Both the position numbers and the translations under genes were made by a program. The notes under the pieces were generated by a model. That model did not search any database, had not been told where the DNA came from, and saw only the letters and a program-made list of their open reading frames with translations. Below, piece after piece: positions 45,898-55,300 of a stretch of 64,000 nucleotides of DNA. Source of the DNA: Haloarcula sp. H-GB4 (GTDB lineage: Archaea; Halobacteriota; Halobacteria; Halobacteriales; Haloarculaceae); assembly GCF_030848575.1 (NCBI RefSeq), contig NZ_JAVDDX010000002.1:1364001-1428000 (forward strand), given 5' to 3'. Numbering within the stretch: position 1 is the stretch's first letter; each line of letters starts with the position of its first letter.

Positions 45898-45987
45898 TTA
45901 GAAGAAGGCGAAGGCTAACCCGTAAACCACCGACGACCCGACCATCAGGCCGACGAGAATGATGCTAATAATCTGCTGTCTGTCCAT
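45898..45987 (-). CDS. 29-residue single-helix membrane peptide
   Basis: A tiny gene encoding MDRQQIISIILVGLMVGSSV plus VYGLAFAFF: one hydrophobic helix. The perfect palindrome at 46006-46019 contains TAATTA about 25 nt upstream, where the TATA box of a leaderless transcript would lie. Similar tiny proteins are widespread in haloarchaea by recollection. Function unknown. Confidence 0.65.
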   Translation of the reverse strand: MDRQQIISIILVGLMVGSSVVYGLAFAFF

Positions 45988-46005
45988 GCTCTCCTCTTGA
46001 GCACT

Positions 46006-46019
46006 CGCCTAATTAGGCG
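46006..46019 (-). promoter_or_regulatory. Palindromic promoter element of the 29-residue gene
   Basis: CGCCTAATTAGGCG is a perfect 14-bp palindrome centred 25 nt before the start codon. It may be both TATA box and operator. Confidence 0.45.
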
Positions 46020-46082
46020 TTACGACCATCTGTTCGGGGCTGTTACTCGTCCGCTGATCTGGATTGCTTGCGTAAAGACGCC

Positions 46083-47222
46083 CTACTGCACCCGAGCATC
46101 CACGACGACGTGGGCGACACCCTCGCTGTACTCCTTGACGCGCCGAGTGTCTAGCACTTCGACATCCCGATCGGCTTCGGCGGCGGCTGCTTCCAGCCGT
46201 TCTATCGGTCGGTCGAACACGAGCGCGTCTGGTGTTGCTTCGTGCATGTGGAGGACGCCGCCGGGCGCGAGTGCGTCGAGCGCGCTGTCGAGGTACTCGT
46301 GTGAAGCGTCGGGCGGAGCCCGACTGTCCTCCGCGCGCGGCGCGGAGGCCTCGTAGTAGCCCATCACTACTCGGTCGGCGCGACCCTCGCTGGCAAAGCC
46401 CGGTACGACTTCTCGACAATCGGCCCGGTAGGGGTGTACGCGCTCGTCCACGTCGTTCAGCATGACGTTCTCGACCAGGAAGCGAAACGCCGTGGGATTG
46501 CGCTCGACGGCGGTGACGTGTGCGCCGGCGCGGGCCATCGGGAGGGTGAAGTAACCGATGCCGGCGAACATGTCCAGTACGCGCTCGCCGCCCTCGCTCG
46601 CGGCTTCACCGCTCGCCCGTTCCGAGGGCCTGGTCCCCCGCTCCTCGCTGACGATTTCGCCCATCCGCGCCCGCTCGGCCTTGTTGCCGGGCGAGAACAT
46701 CACCTCCGAGAGGTCCATCGCGTAGCGCGTGCCGTGTTCGGTGTGGACCGTCTCGGTGTCGCCGTCACCGGCGATGACCTCAACACTGGGTTCGCGGTGC
46801 TCGCCGGAGATGCCGTGGCGGGCCAGCACCGTCTCGGCCTCGCCGTGGAGCGCCAGCAGGGCATCGCCGACCTCCGCCGGTCGGGGGCTGTCGCCGATGT
46901 CGACCAGCACGACGGAGCCAAGGACGGCCCAGGAACTCGGGGCGGCATCGATTTCCGCGTCGGTCCAGCCGCGCTCCCGGAGGTGGTCATCGAGCGTTCG
47001 GAGACGGCGCTTGCCGACCTGCCGGACGACCTCCCGGAACTGCGTTTCCTGTGGCGGGGCAGTCACCGGGACGGCGACGCTGTCCGCGGTCCACTCGGTG
47101 ATGCTTCTGGTGTCGTCGTAGAGGCCCTCGGCCTGCAGGGATTCGATAGCGACCTGCGAGCGGGGTTTGGCGACGACGACGGCTAGCTGCTGGTCGTCCG
47201 CTGTCTCCGTGTCCTCACTCAT
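46083..47222 (-). CDS. Trm5/Taw2-family tRNA G37/wyosine enzyme
   Basis: A 379-residue class I SAM-binding protein. SAM motif VLDMFAGIGYFTLPMARAGA, acidic end VTAVERNPTAF, and the motif IV position DRVVMGYYEAS. Trm5 methyltransferases have an N-L/P-P type motif there; its absence favours Taw2, the aminocarboxypropyl transferase of wyosine synthesis, but this is not certain. An acidic/polar insertion (RGTRPSERASGEAASEGG) precedes the SAM motif. It overlaps the Nmd3 gene by 8 nt. Confidence 0.8.
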   Translation of the reverse strand: MSEDTETADDQQLAVVVAKPRSQVAIESLQAEGLYDDTRSITEWTADSVAVPVTAPPQETQFREVVRQVGKRRLRTLDDHLRERGWTDAEIDAAPSSWAVLGSVVLVDIGDSPRPAEVGDALLALHGEAETVLARHGISGEHREPSVEVIAGDGDTETVHTEHGTRYAMDLSEVMFSPGNKAERARMGEIVSEERGTRPSERASGEAASEGGERVLDMFAGIGYFTLPMARAGAHVTAVERNPTAFRFLVENVMLNDVDERVHPYRADCREVVPGFASEGRADRVVMGYYEASAPRAEDSRAPPDASHEYLDSALDALAPGGVLHMHEATPDALVFDRPIERLEAAAAEADRDVEVLDTRRVKEYSEGVAHVVVDARVQ

Positions 47223-48354
47223 CGGTATCCGCGTCGGTATCGGGAAGAACGTGCAACCCCGCGTGACTCTTCAGTACCGGCACCTCGTCGGCGTCGGTGT
47301 CGAGGTAGTCCGGGCGCGGGACGGTCTTGCTCTCGAAGGTTTCTGGGTCGAGCACCTGGACGGCATTGGCGTCCTCGACGGCGACGAGAGTCGTCGTCTG
47401 GGCGTCCTCGCGGAACCCCAGCCGCCGGGCGTCGGGGGTCTCGCCGTCCTCGAAACTGGCTTCGTAGTCCTCGCCGGTCGCCAGACGGACACCCTTGAGG
47501 TTCCCCTGGACCGAGCGGACCAGCACTGGCCCGTCGCCGTCCTCCGGGTCGATTACCTCGCCCTGTCGATAGCGGGGCAGGCGGACGGCGTAGGTCATCC
47601 GGTACAGCTCCTGACCGTCCTCGTCCTCGGAGATGAGACGCCGCGAATCGGAGTACGAGCCGCCGAGCTGGGCGGTGATGCGCTTGGCGATGCCCAGCCC
47701 CATCTGGTTCGTCGAGATTTTCATGTCCAGCCCGTCGTCGACGGACTTGGTCTCGGTAATGAATGCGTTGCGGTCGCCCGTTTCCTCACGGGCGGCGATG
47801 TACTCCTCTGCGATCTCCTCGGCGCGCTCTCGCTCGTCGTCGGTCGGATCGCGGCTGTCGGCCCGCACCTGCACGATACTGGCGAAGGAACCGCCGGCGA
47901 TTTTCCCACAGCGCTTGCACGTCTGCCGGGAGATACGAACAGGGACGGTGACCTCCTCAGTGACCGGTGTCCCGCGGATGACACCGGAGAACTCCGCGTG
48001 CATCCGGATGTTGTTCTTGTCGAGTTGCTCGGGAGCGACCTGCCAGGCAACCGACTGGGCGTCGACGTGGATCCCGAGCGCCTCGCTGACCTGTTCGACG
48101 GCGATATCGGTGTAGTCCTCGGCGCCGATGTCGACCCAGCGGTTCCCCTTGTGGACCGCGCCACACCGCGAACAGACTCGCACCTGGATGGTGTCGGGGG
48201 CGTCCACCAGGTCGAACTCCTCGAAGTAGCAGGCGTCACAGAGGACGTGCTCGGAGTTGCGCTGACCGCCGGCACCCGCAAGCTCCGGGCGCTCGTCAGT
48301 GCCCTCCGGTATCTCGTCACCGCAGCGTGGACAGAACTCTCCCGACCGGCTCAT
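47215..48354 (-). CDS. nmd3: Archaeal NMD3 ribosome biogenesis protein
   Basis: A 379-residue protein with zinc-binding Cys pairs of the NMD3 N-terminus: CPRCGDEIP, CDACYF, CSRCGAVH and CKRCGKIAGG. The central IVQVRADSR and KISTNQMGLGIAKRI segments match the family. In eukaryotes Nmd3 binds the large ribosomal subunit; the archaeal form probably acts in 50S maturation. The 3' end overlaps the Taw2/Trm5-like gene, so both form a translation-linked operon. Confidence 0.92.
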   Translation of the reverse strand: MSRSGEFCPRCGDEIPEGTDERPELAGAGGQRNSEHVLCDACYFEEFDLVDAPDTIQVRVCSRCGAVHKGNRWVDIGAEDYTDIAVEQVSEALGIHVDAQSVAWQVAPEQLDKNNIRMHAEFSGVIRGTPVTEEVTVPVRISRQTCKRCGKIAGGSFASIVQVRADSRDPTDDERERAEEIAEEYIAAREETGDRNAFITETKSVDDGLDMKISTNQMGLGIAKRITAQLGGSYSDSRRLISEDEDGQELYRMTYAVRLPRYRQGEVIDPEDGDGPVLVRSVQGNLKGVRLATGEDYEASFEDGETPDARRLGFREDAQTTTLVAVEDANAVQVLDPETFESKTVPRPDYLDTDADEVPVLKSHAGLHVLPDTDADTDE

Positions 48355-48437
48355 TACCGGTCCTACTGTACTGAACCGTTTAAGCCGTGTGTTCCGCCAC
48401 CGCGACTACTCTGCCGACGGGCCAGTACGACCTCCGA

Positions 48438-49331
48438 TTACTCACCTGTGAGTGTCGGTGCTGCAATGTCGGCGTCGGCGGCCTCGCGCCAACTGTGTTC
48501 GGGCTCCCAGTCCAACAGCCCCTGTGCTTTCGCCGTCGAGAGCGCTGACTGGTCGCCGTCCAGCTTACACTCCGCGGGAAGGTCACCCCACTGCTCTTCC
48601 ACGAGGTCAGCCGTCGGCCGGCCGACGTAGTTCTCGGCGGCGGCGACATTGAACGCTTCGTGCCCACCGATGTCGGTATCGAGCGCTGCCGCGACGGCTG
48701 TCGCCACGTCGCGCACGTCGACATACGACCAGCAGTTACCCGCGCCGTCGGCGAGGTCGCCCGTGGCCACGTCCCGACAGTTGTACTCACCGGGGTACTG
48801 AATCCACGACGGTCGTATCGAGGCTACATCGACGCCGTCACGCCGGACGACCATCTTCGCCACCTCTTCGCCGGCGACCTTCGACGTGCCGTACGGGTCC
48901 TCCGGCGCAGTCGGATGGGATTCGTCCATCGGGAGATACGCCGGCAGCGGCGTCTCCTCGGCGAAGGATAGTCCGTAGGCGCTCTCGGAGGACGCCCAGA
49001 CGACGTCTGCGCCGGCACGACCTGCGGCGTCGATGACGTTGTACGTCGCCGAAATGTTGGTGTCGAACACTCGCGTGCCCGCGTGGCGCTCCGGTGCTGG
49101 CAACGCAGCCCAGTGGACGACGGCGTCCGGGTCAATCTCGCTGAAGAGGTCCCGGACCTCCACTCCTTCAGTCACGTCGACGGCTTTGAAGTCCATGTGT
49201 TCCCGGGTGGGTACCTCCCAGCCGGGATGGTCCAGATCCACGCAGACGACGTTGTACTCGCCGGCGAGGTGGTCACAGATCCAGCGCCCGGACCGCCCGC
49301 GCCCGCCAGTGACGACAACTGTGTCGGTCAT
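48438..49331 (-). CDS. NAD-dependent epimerase/dehydratase family protein
   Basis: A 297-residue extended SDR: VVVTGGRGRSGRWICDHLA, DAVVHWAALPAPERHAG, WASSESAYG, and catalytic YGTSKVAGEE. The glycine motif is unusual (GGRGRSG). It is probably a sugar or uronate dehydrogenase/epimerase (related proteins oxidise uronic acids); the substrate is not resolved. ATG 49331 matches the family start. It diverges from htpX. Confidence 0.83.
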   Translation of the reverse strand: MTDTVVVTGGRGRSGRWICDHLAGEYNVVCVDLDHPGWEVPTREHMDFKAVDVTEGVEVRDLFSEIDPDAVVHWAALPAPERHAGTRVFDTNISATYNVIDAAGRAGADVVWASSESAYGLSFAEETPLPAYLPMDESHPTAPEDPYGTSKVAGEEVAKMVVRRDGVDVASIRPSWIQYPGEYNCRDVATGDLADGAGNCWSYVDVRDVATAVAAALDTDIGGHEAFNVAAAENYVGRPTADLVEEQWGDLPAECKLDGDQSALSTAKAQGLLDWEPEHSWREAADADIAAPTLTGE

Positions 49332-49458
49332 GCATCCGATTGTTGCCCGGAGAGTAAATGCGTGTGGACCGTTGGCCCGCTGACGGTCCACTGGCCCCTG
49401 CCGTGTGGCACTTTCCCACGATAGCGAGGTTTTAGAGTGTCGACCGTCTATCAAGGGT

Positions 49459-50337
49459 ATGGAGTGGCAAACAGACTGGGGGCTCCGTGGCCGGATGGCC
49501 CTGACGATGTTCCTGCTGTTCGCGCTGTACATCGTCTTCCTTGGAGCGCTCACGCTGTATTTCAGCAATCTCGCACTCATCGTGGTCGTCATGGGACTGT
49601 TCCTCGGTGCGCAGTTCTTCTTCAGCGACAAACTCGCCCTGTATTCGATGGGAGCCCGGACGGTCGAACCGGAGGAGTACCCGGAACTCCACCGGACCGT
49701 CGACCGCCTCGCCCAGCAGGCCGACCTCCCGAAGCCGAAGGTCGCTGTCGCCGACTCGCGGGTGCCCAACGCCTTCGCCACTGGCCGGTCGAAAGACAGT
49801 TCGGCCGTCTGTGTGACGACGGGCATCATGAACACGCTAGACCAAGACGAACTAGAGGGCGTCATTGCGCACGAACTGGCCCACATCAAGAACCGCGACG
49901 TGATGGTGATGACTATCGCGTCGTTCCTCTCGACGATCGCCTTCCTCATCGTCCGGTGGGGCTGGCTGTTCAGCGGCGGCCGCGAACGCGGCGGCCAGCA
50001 GGTGCCTGTCATCGTCGCCATCCTCATCTCGCTGGTCGTCTGGGTCGTCTCCTTCCTCCTGATCCGGACGCTCAGCCGCTATCGCGAGTACGCCGCCGAC
50101 CGCGGCGGCGCAATGATTACCGGCAAGCCCGCCGCCCTCGCGAACGCGCTGATGAAAATCGACGGCCGGATGGACAAGGTACCCAAGGATGACATGCGCG
50201 ACCAGGCGGAGATGAACGCCTTCTTCATCATCCCGATCAACGTCGGGTGGATCGGCCGACTGTTCAGCACTCACCCCACGACGGAGAAGCGCATCGACCG
50301 CCTGCAGGACCTCGAACGCGAACTCGAAAGCCGATAG
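49459..50337 (+). CDS. htpX: HtpX-type membrane zinc metalloprotease
   Basis: A 292-residue M48 protease with the zinc motif HELAH (IAHELAHIKNRD), downstream Glu in YREYAADRGG, two N-terminal and two central membrane segments. HtpX cleaves damaged membrane proteins on the cytoplasmic side. ATG 49459 (MEWQTDWG) is chosen as the family start. It precedes PspAB and RadA in the same direction. Confidence 0.93.
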   Translation: MEWQTDWGLRGRMALTMFLLFALYIVFLGALTLYFSNLALIVVVMGLFLGAQFFFSDKLALYSMGARTVEPEEYPELHRTVDRLAQQADLPKPKVAVADSRVPNAFATGRSKDSSAVCVTTGIMNTLDQDELEGVIAHELAHIKNRDVMVMTIASFLSTIAFLIVRWGWLFSGGRERGGQQVPVIVAILISLVVWVVSFLLIRTLSRYREYAADRGGAMITGKPAALANALMKIDGRMDKVPKDDMRDQAEMNAFFIIPINVGWIGRLFSTHPTTEKRIDRLQDLERELESR

Positions 50338-50402
50338 TCTCGGCTGATTTTCTGGCTGTCGTCTACGAAGTCGTGTACCGTCTCGTGGTAGCTACTGTAC
50401 AG

Positions 50403-50428
50403 AGCCAGACAGCCGGGGCTTTCTGGCT
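50403..50428 (+). terminator. Possible htpX terminator hairpin
   Basis: AGCCAGA (50403-50409) and TCTGGCT (50422-50428), 7-bp arms with a 12-nt loop in the 172-nt gap between htpX and pspAB. The sequence TTTCTGGCTG also occurs earlier in the gap (50348-50357). Confidence 0.3.
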
Positions 50429-50509
50429 GCTCGAATACGCGTCACCGAACACAAACACCCACAGTCGAGACGCAAACCACCTTGGTCCCTGGCCCATAGA
50501 GACTGTTAT

Positions 50510-51127
50510 ATGGGACTGCTCGACGGACTCAAAAGCGTTCTTGGGGTGAAAGCCGAGGCCGACGCGACGCGGGACGCCGACCCGGACGACCTGTTCGGGA
50601 TGAGTACCGCCTACATCACGATGGAGGCCGATCTGGGGTACGAACCGACTGGCGAGGCGGCGCTGTGTTTCGCCGATGTCGACAGTACGGACTTTCAGGA
50701 TGCCATCGACGAGGTCGAATCCATTCTCGACGCCGGAATGGTCGAGACGGGCACACGGGCGACCTTCGAGACTGACGACCATGGCTACCAGTGGGTCGTA
50801 CTCCACGACAACGACTTCGAGGACCTGCTCACGTCGATCCACTTCGCGGCGGACACGCTCGTCGAGCGCCGCTATGGCTCGCGCCTGCTCGCGGCGCTGT
50901 TCGCGTTCGAGCACACGCGCGACGATCAGACCGTCTACTGGGTGTATTCCTTCCGACGGGGCGCGTTCTACCCGTTCGCACCGGACCCCCACGACAGCCA
51001 CGAGCGCAACACGTCCGCGGAGTTCAAACTGGACAGTAACCTCACCGACGAGATCACCATTGAGGACGACAAGGAATACTGGTATCCGCTGTGGCCGGAC
51101 CGCCCCGGCTACCACCCCTGGGAGTGA
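50510..51127 (+). CDS. pspAB: PspA-associated protein PspAB
   Basis: A 205-residue soluble acidic protein: MGLLDGLKSVLGVKAEAD, FGMSTAYITMEADLGYEP, VVLHDNDFEDLLTSIHFA, YWVYSFRRGAFYPFAP and the end YHPWE. It matches the PspAB family, which occurs next to htpX in archaea and actinobacteria and is linked to membrane stress with PspA/HtpX (family knowledge). No catalytic motif. It is one base from the next gene. Confidence 0.88.
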   Translation: MGLLDGLKSVLGVKAEADATRDADPDDLFGMSTAYITMEADLGYEPTGEAALCFADVDSTDFQDAIDEVESILDAGMVETGTRATFETDDHGYQWVVLHDNDFEDLLTSIHFAADTLVERRYGSRLLAALFAFEHTRDDQTVYWVYSFRRGAFYPFAPDPHDSHERNTSAEFKLDSNLTDEITIEDDKEYWYPLWPDRPGYHPWE

Positions 51128-51128
51128 C

Positions 51129-51587
51129 ATGACAGACGGCGGCGTCGCTATCGGTGACCACGTCCGGCCGACCGAGGCCGGCCGCGACAGCCACGTTCCC
51201 GCCGGTGTCTACCGCGTCGTTGGTACGGACGGTGACGCTGTGACGCTGCTGCTGGTCGGCGACGCGGCCGGCCGTCGGGTCCACACTGGTGAGGTGGTGA
51301 CTGTCGCTCTCGAATCCCTCGCCGCGTTCGAGCCCGCTGAGAACCCGGACGCAAGTCGCTCATTTGCCACACGCATTCTCTCACAGCTTGCCGGCCTCCG
51401 GTGGTCGCTGCGGCTGCTTTGGCGCTCAATCCGCTCCAGGCCGATTCCTGGTACGACTGCGATTACGCTCCTCCTTGTCGGCGCGTTCGGCGAAGGGATA
51501 GTACCGGTGTCCGAGACGGTGCTGACTGGGCTCTTTCTGCTGGGGACGCTGTTGCTCGCCTATCTTGGTCGAGTGGGTCCGGCCTGA
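51129..51587 (+). CDS. Beta-barrel domain plus two-helix membrane protein
   Basis: A 152-residue protein. The first ~70 residues (VAIGDHVRPTEAG, GVYRVVGTDGDAVTLLLV) look like a small beta barrel. After an acidic linker come two hydrophobic helices (TTAITLLLVGAFGEGIVPV and TGLFLLGTLLLAYLG). The pattern recalls NfeD-like soluble domains, but in reverse order; family not recognised. It starts 1 nt after pspAB and is probably cotranscribed. Confidence 0.72.
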   Translation: MTDGGVAIGDHVRPTEAGRDSHVPAGVYRVVGTDGDAVTLLLVGDAAGRRVHTGEVVTVALESLAAFEPAENPDASRSFATRILSQLAGLRWSLRLLWRSIRSRPIPGTTAITLLLVGAFGEGIVPVSETVLTGLFLLGTLLLAYLGRVGPA

Positions 51588-51697
51588 GTCCGTTTCCACT
51601 GCACTCCGACTCTCTTTCCCATCTAAAACTCCCGATTCTGTCCTGAACTGTACCGCTGCCGTCCCTCACTTTCACTTTCACTCTGGTGTTAACGAGG

Positions 51698-51705
51698 CTT
51701 TATAC
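51698..51705 (+). promoter_or_regulatory. TATA element of radA
   Basis: GGCTTTATACCCC gives a TATA core 24-31 nt before ATG 51729. Just upstream, TCACTTTCACTTTCACT (51666-51682) is a tandem hexamer, a possible regulator site. Confidence 0.5.
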
Positions 51706-51728
51706 CCCCGGACGCACAAGGCATGTCC

Positions 51729-52778
51729 ATGTCCGCAAGTGAGGACCTCGAAGAGCTGCCGGGTGTCGGTCCGGCGACAGCAGAGAAACTCGAAGACAAC
51801 GGCTACGACTCCTACCAGGGGATTGCGGTCGCCTCCCCCGGCGAACTGTCAAATACGGCCGACATCGGCGAGTCGTCGGCGGCAGACATCATTCAGGCTG
51901 CCCGCGAAGCGGCTGACATCGGCGGTTTCGAAACCGGGTCGACGGTGCTCGAACGCCGTGAACAGATCGGGAAGCTCTCTTGGGGCGTCGACGAGGTCGA
52001 CGAGCTGCTCGGCGGCGGCGTCGAAACCCAGTCCATCACCGAAGTGTACGGTGAGTTCGGAGCCGGGAAGTCCCAGGTAACGCACCAGCTCGCGGTCAAC
52101 GTCCAGCTCCCGGCCGAACACGGCGGGCTGGAGGGCAGCGCTATCTTCGTCGACTCCGAGGACACGTTCCGACCTGAGCGTATCGAACAGATGGTCAAGG
52201 GCCTTACTGACGAGGTACTGTCGGATACGATGGTCCTCCACGGCATCGTCGAAGAGGAGGCCGACGCAGACCCCACTGACGAGGACCTGCTCGATGACCT
52301 CGTCGCCTCTGTGTTGGAGAAGATCCACGTCGCGAAGGCGTTCAACTCCAACCACCAGATCCTTCTGGCCGAGAAAGCACAGGAAATCGCCAGCGAGAGC
52401 CAGGAAGAGGAGTTCCCCGTTCGCCTACTCGCCGTCGACTCGCTGACCGCTCACTTCCGCGCTGAGTACGTCGGCCGTGGTGAACTCGCCGACCGTCAGC
52501 AGAAGCTCAACAAGCACCTCCATGACCTGATGCGCGTCGGCGACCTCAACAACACCGCCGTCGTCGTCACGAACCAGGTCGCCTCTAACCCCGACTCCTT
52601 CTTCGGTGACCCGACTCAGCCCATCGGTGGCAACATCCTCGGCCACACCTCCACGTTCCGGATGTACCTCCGGAAGTCCAAGGGGAACAAGCGTATCGTC
52701 AAGCTCGTCGACGCGCCGAACCTCCCGGACGGCGAGGGTGTCATGCGTGTCGAAGAAGACGGCCTGCTGAACGAGTAA
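51729..52778 (+). CDS. radA: DNA repair and recombination protein RadA
   Basis: A 349-residue recombinase forming filaments on ssDNA for homologous recombination. N-terminal HhH ([20 protein letters not shown]), Walker [10 protein letters not shown], Walker [11 protein letters not shown], and DNA-binding loops around [11 protein letters not shown] and [12 protein letters not shown] 51723 is in frame two codons earlier; the TATA position favours 51729. Confidence 0.97.
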   Translation: MSASEDLEELPGVGPATAEKLEDNGYDSYQGIAVASPGELSNTADIGESSAADIIQAAREAADIGGFETGSTVLERREQIGKLSWGVDEVDELLGGGVETQSITEVYGEFGAGKSQVTHQLAVNVQLPAEHGGLEGSAIFVDSEDTFRPERIEQMVKGLTDEVLSDTMVLHGIVEEEADADPTDEDLLDDLVASVLEKIHVAKAFNSNHQILLAEKAQEIASESQEEEFPVRLLAVDSLTAHFRAEYVGRGELADRQQKLNKHLHDLMRVGDLNNTAVVVTNQVASNPDSFFGDPTQPIGGNILGHTSTFRMYLRKSKGNKRIVKLVDAPNLPDGEGVMRVEEDGLLNE

Positions 52779-53209
52779 CCGGACCTAGCAGTAGCGGCCA
52801 TCGTTGACCCACGATTGCAGACCATTTTTGCGGCAGTCTCTGACACCTGCTACAGCCGTCACCCGGACTGGTATGTGGACTGCTCCCGCGCCTCGAACCC
52901 CTTTGTTTCATCTCGAACCGACTCCCGTCTGGCGTCTTGCGGCCGTCAGACGCACCGTGGTGAATGTGAAGCTCCAACACCCAAACCGCAAGACTGCGGT
53001 ACATCTCCTGTTGAAACAGAGGGGTGCCATCTGAGAAACGACAGACGGCTGTCTGGTTGCCGGTGTTCTTTGGGGGTAAACTGTCGACTGGAGATTTCAG
53101 TGGCCAACCGTCGTTGTTTGGACGGTGCGAAAATCAAGTGAGCGGCGGTAGAATTAGTCGCTCGCCTGGTCTGTCGTGGCCTGTGCGTCAGCGCTCCAAC
53201 GCCTCGCTG
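52779..53209. other. 431-nt convergent intergenic region, possible structured RNA
   Basis: No frame has acidic, halophile-like coding character. GTCTTGCGG (52934-52942) and CCGCAAGAC (52986-52994) form a 9-bp stem enclosing an inner GTGGTG/CAACAC stem (52957-52962, 52975-52980). The long gap between two converging genes is unusual in this compact window. Confidence 0.4.
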
Positions 53210-54262
53210 TCAGTCTCCGGCAGACTTCATACCGGTCTCTTCGAGGTCCGCACCGCCGACCGACGAGCGCAGGGCGTCCATCCCGTCGTCACGGTCGATA
53301 CCGAAGTTGTCCCGGTACAGTTCCTGCACGCGGTCGTACTCCTCGTCGCTGAGCGGCGGCGTGTCGGGCGCACCGGCCCATTCGTCGATGTCGCCGTTCG
53401 TCCGGAACGTCGGGGTGACCGACGCCACTTCGTCGTTGTAGAGGAGCCACTGGATGGCGGCCTGGCCCATCGTCCGTGCTCCATCACGTTCGAGGAACCG
53501 GATTTCTTCGACCTTCTCCCAGCCGGTCTCGTACCACTCGCTCGGCCGGTGCGAGCGGTGGTCGCCCTTGCCGAGTTCCGTCTCGGGGGTCACCTGCTCG
53601 TTCAGTAGGCCCGAGGAGTGCGGGACGCGGGCGAGAACCGACGTATCGGCGTTTTGCTCGCGGATGGTGTCGATGAAGTGCTGGCCGGGGGTCTGCTCGA
53701 AGAGGTTAAAGACGGTCTGGAGCGCATCGAACTCGTTTGCGACCGCGGCGTCGCCCTCAGCGAGCCAGCCGATAGAGGGGCCGAGCGCCCAGCCGATGGC
53801 CTCGACTTTGCCTTCCTCGCGGAGTTCGTCCAGCGCTTCCAGCACGTCCTCGTCGACCTCGTCGACATTGGCGTTGTGGAGCATCAGGAGTTCGACGTGG
53901 TCCATGCCAAGGCGGTCGAGCGAGCGGTCAACGGCAGTGTGTACCCACTCGGGCGTGACCTTCTTCGGGAGTTCGCCGTGGCCGGCCTGTGGGTTGTTGT
54001 AGAAGTCGTAGCCGATTTTTGTCGAGACAGTGACTTCGTCACGGTGTTCTGCCAGCGCCTCGCCGATGATCTCTTCGCTGTCGCCGTGTCCGTATACGTC
54101 GCCGGTATCGAAGAACGTCACGTCCTCGTCGAGCGCGTGCTGGACCATGTCGATAGCATCGTCGCGAGTGCGGTCGCCCCACCAGTCCGTACCGACGACC
54201 CAGGCACCGAATCCGACTTCTGAGACCTCGACGCCGGAGTTTCCGAGTGTCGCGTATTCCAT
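53210..54262 (-). CDS. Aldo/keto reductase (AKR)
   Basis: A 350-residue AKR with a TIM barrel: YATLGNSGVEVSEVGFGAW, catalytic Asp/Tyr in TFFDTGDVYGHGDSEE, Lys in VSTKIGYDF, and the His in LMLHNANVD replacing the usual context. The C-terminal NADPH pocket includes RTMGQAAIQWLL. Substrate unknown. ATG 54262 fits the family. It is 24 nt after the CPBP gene on the same strand. Confidence 0.87.
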   Translation of the reverse strand: MEYATLGNSGVEVSEVGFGAWVVGTDWWGDRTRDDAIDMVQHALDEDVTFFDTGDVYGHGDSEEIIGEALAEHRDEVTVSTKIGYDFYNNPQAGHGELPKKVTPEWVHTAVDRSLDRLGMDHVELLMLHNANVDEVDEDVLEALDELREEGKVEAIGWALGPSIGWLAEGDAAVANEFDALQTVFNLFEQTPGQHFIDTIREQNADTSVLARVPHSSGLLNEQVTPETELGKGDHRSHRPSEWYETGWEKVEEIRFLERDGARTMGQAAIQWLLYNDEVASVTPTFRTNGDIDEWAGAPDTPPLSDEEYDRVQELYRDNFGIDRDDGMDALRSSVGGADLEETGMKSAGD

Positions 54263-54286
54263 ACCCGTTTTAGCGGCGCTGTCCAC

Positions 54287-55300
54287 TTAGCCGTCTTGGT
54301 TTGCGGTGTCGGACCGTGTCCGAATCCGGAGCTGTGGGGTTGCAATGTCGTCGAGCAATTTGACCGCGCCGTACTCGCGGCGGACCCACCAGTACAGTCC
54401 GGCCCCGCCGACGGCGAGCAGTGGCAGGGCGACAAGGCCCCCTTCGGGACCGAACCCGCCGCCGGTCACCACAGTGGGACCAGTTGCATCGGTCGAAAGG
54501 AGGGTGACGCCCATCCGGAGGCCGCTGACGGGGAAGCCAAGCAGTGCGAGCGTGTAGTTCCAGGCGACGTGGAAGCCGCTGGCGACCCCGAGTCGACCGG
54601 TCAGGACGTAACACGCACCGAGCAGGAGGCCGTAGAGGGTGATGTTGGCCACACTGAGCAGCGACGCGCTGGGGTTCGTCCAGTGGAGGACGCCGAACAG
54701 TGCACCCGTCAGTGCTGTTGCGACGATAACTGCGCGCCGCTTCCCGATCCAGCCAGCGAGCCCTTCAGCCGCGTTCGTCAGGAGATACCCACGGACGAGC
54801 ACTTCCTCAGTAGTCGCCTGCACGAGGAAGAACGCCCCCAAGAGGAGGACGGCGACCGGCGGCCCGAACGCGGTCAGCGGGAGCGGCCCGCTGTCGACGG
54901 TTGCGAGGACGACACTGACTTCGACGAACCCGACAGCCAGTTCAGCGAGCAGGACGAGCGTGGGAAGCCCCACCCCGAGCGCGAGGCCGAAGGCCGCGTC
55001 GCGCCACCACTGACGGTCGAATCCTAGCCCGTAATCCGGGAGCGTTCGCCGGTCGAGTAGATAGCCGATCCCGACGGCGATGGCGGTTCCGGAAGCAAAG
55101 AGTGTAATCTGGCGTACGACTGCGACCATCGGTGTCTCGCGTACTACCGACGATACCACTGCGATCATCCCCGAAAAGAGGACGAGGCCGAACCCGGCGA
55201 GAAAAACCCACAGCGTGACCCGCCACGGCGCTCGCAGCCGGCGCTCGGCGGGATTGACGATGTAGCGCCGTATCTCCATGATGAAGTCCGACCTGACCAT
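54287..55300 (-). CDS. CPBP-family intramembrane metalloprotease (second copy)
   Basis: A 337-residue membrane protein with about eight helices and CPBP motifs: TTEEVLVRGYLL, GVLHWTNPSAS and GFHVAWNYT. It resembles the protein at 39383-40366 but replaces HGG with HWT. ATG 55279 (MEIRRYIVNP) is a possible alternative start. It forms an operon with the downstream aldo/keto reductase. Confidence 0.85.
   Translation of the reverse strand: MVRSDFIMEIRRYIVNPAERRLRAPWRVTLWVFLAGFGLVLFSGMIAVVSSVVRETPMVAVVRQITLFASGTAIAVGIGYLLDRRTLPDYGLGFDRQWWRDAAFGLALGVGLPTLVLLAELAVGFVEVSVVLATVDSGPLPLTAFGPPVAVLLLGAFFLVQATTEEVLVRGYLLTNAAEGLAGWIGKRRAVIVATALTGALFGVLHWTNPSASLLSVANITLYGLLLGACYVLTGRLGVASGFHVAWNYTLALLGFPVSGLRMGVTLLSTDATGPTVVTGGGFGPEGGLVALPLLAVGGAGLYWWVRREYGAVKLLDDIATPQLRIRTRSDTANQDG

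Noticed and set aside
47167-48630. 487-codon frame antisense to nmd3
   Set aside because: Nmd3 zinc motifs lie on the minus strand; the plus frame shows no domain.
52815-53141. 108-codon open frame after radA
   Set aside because: Cys- and Arg-rich, not acidic, no start context; judged non-coding.
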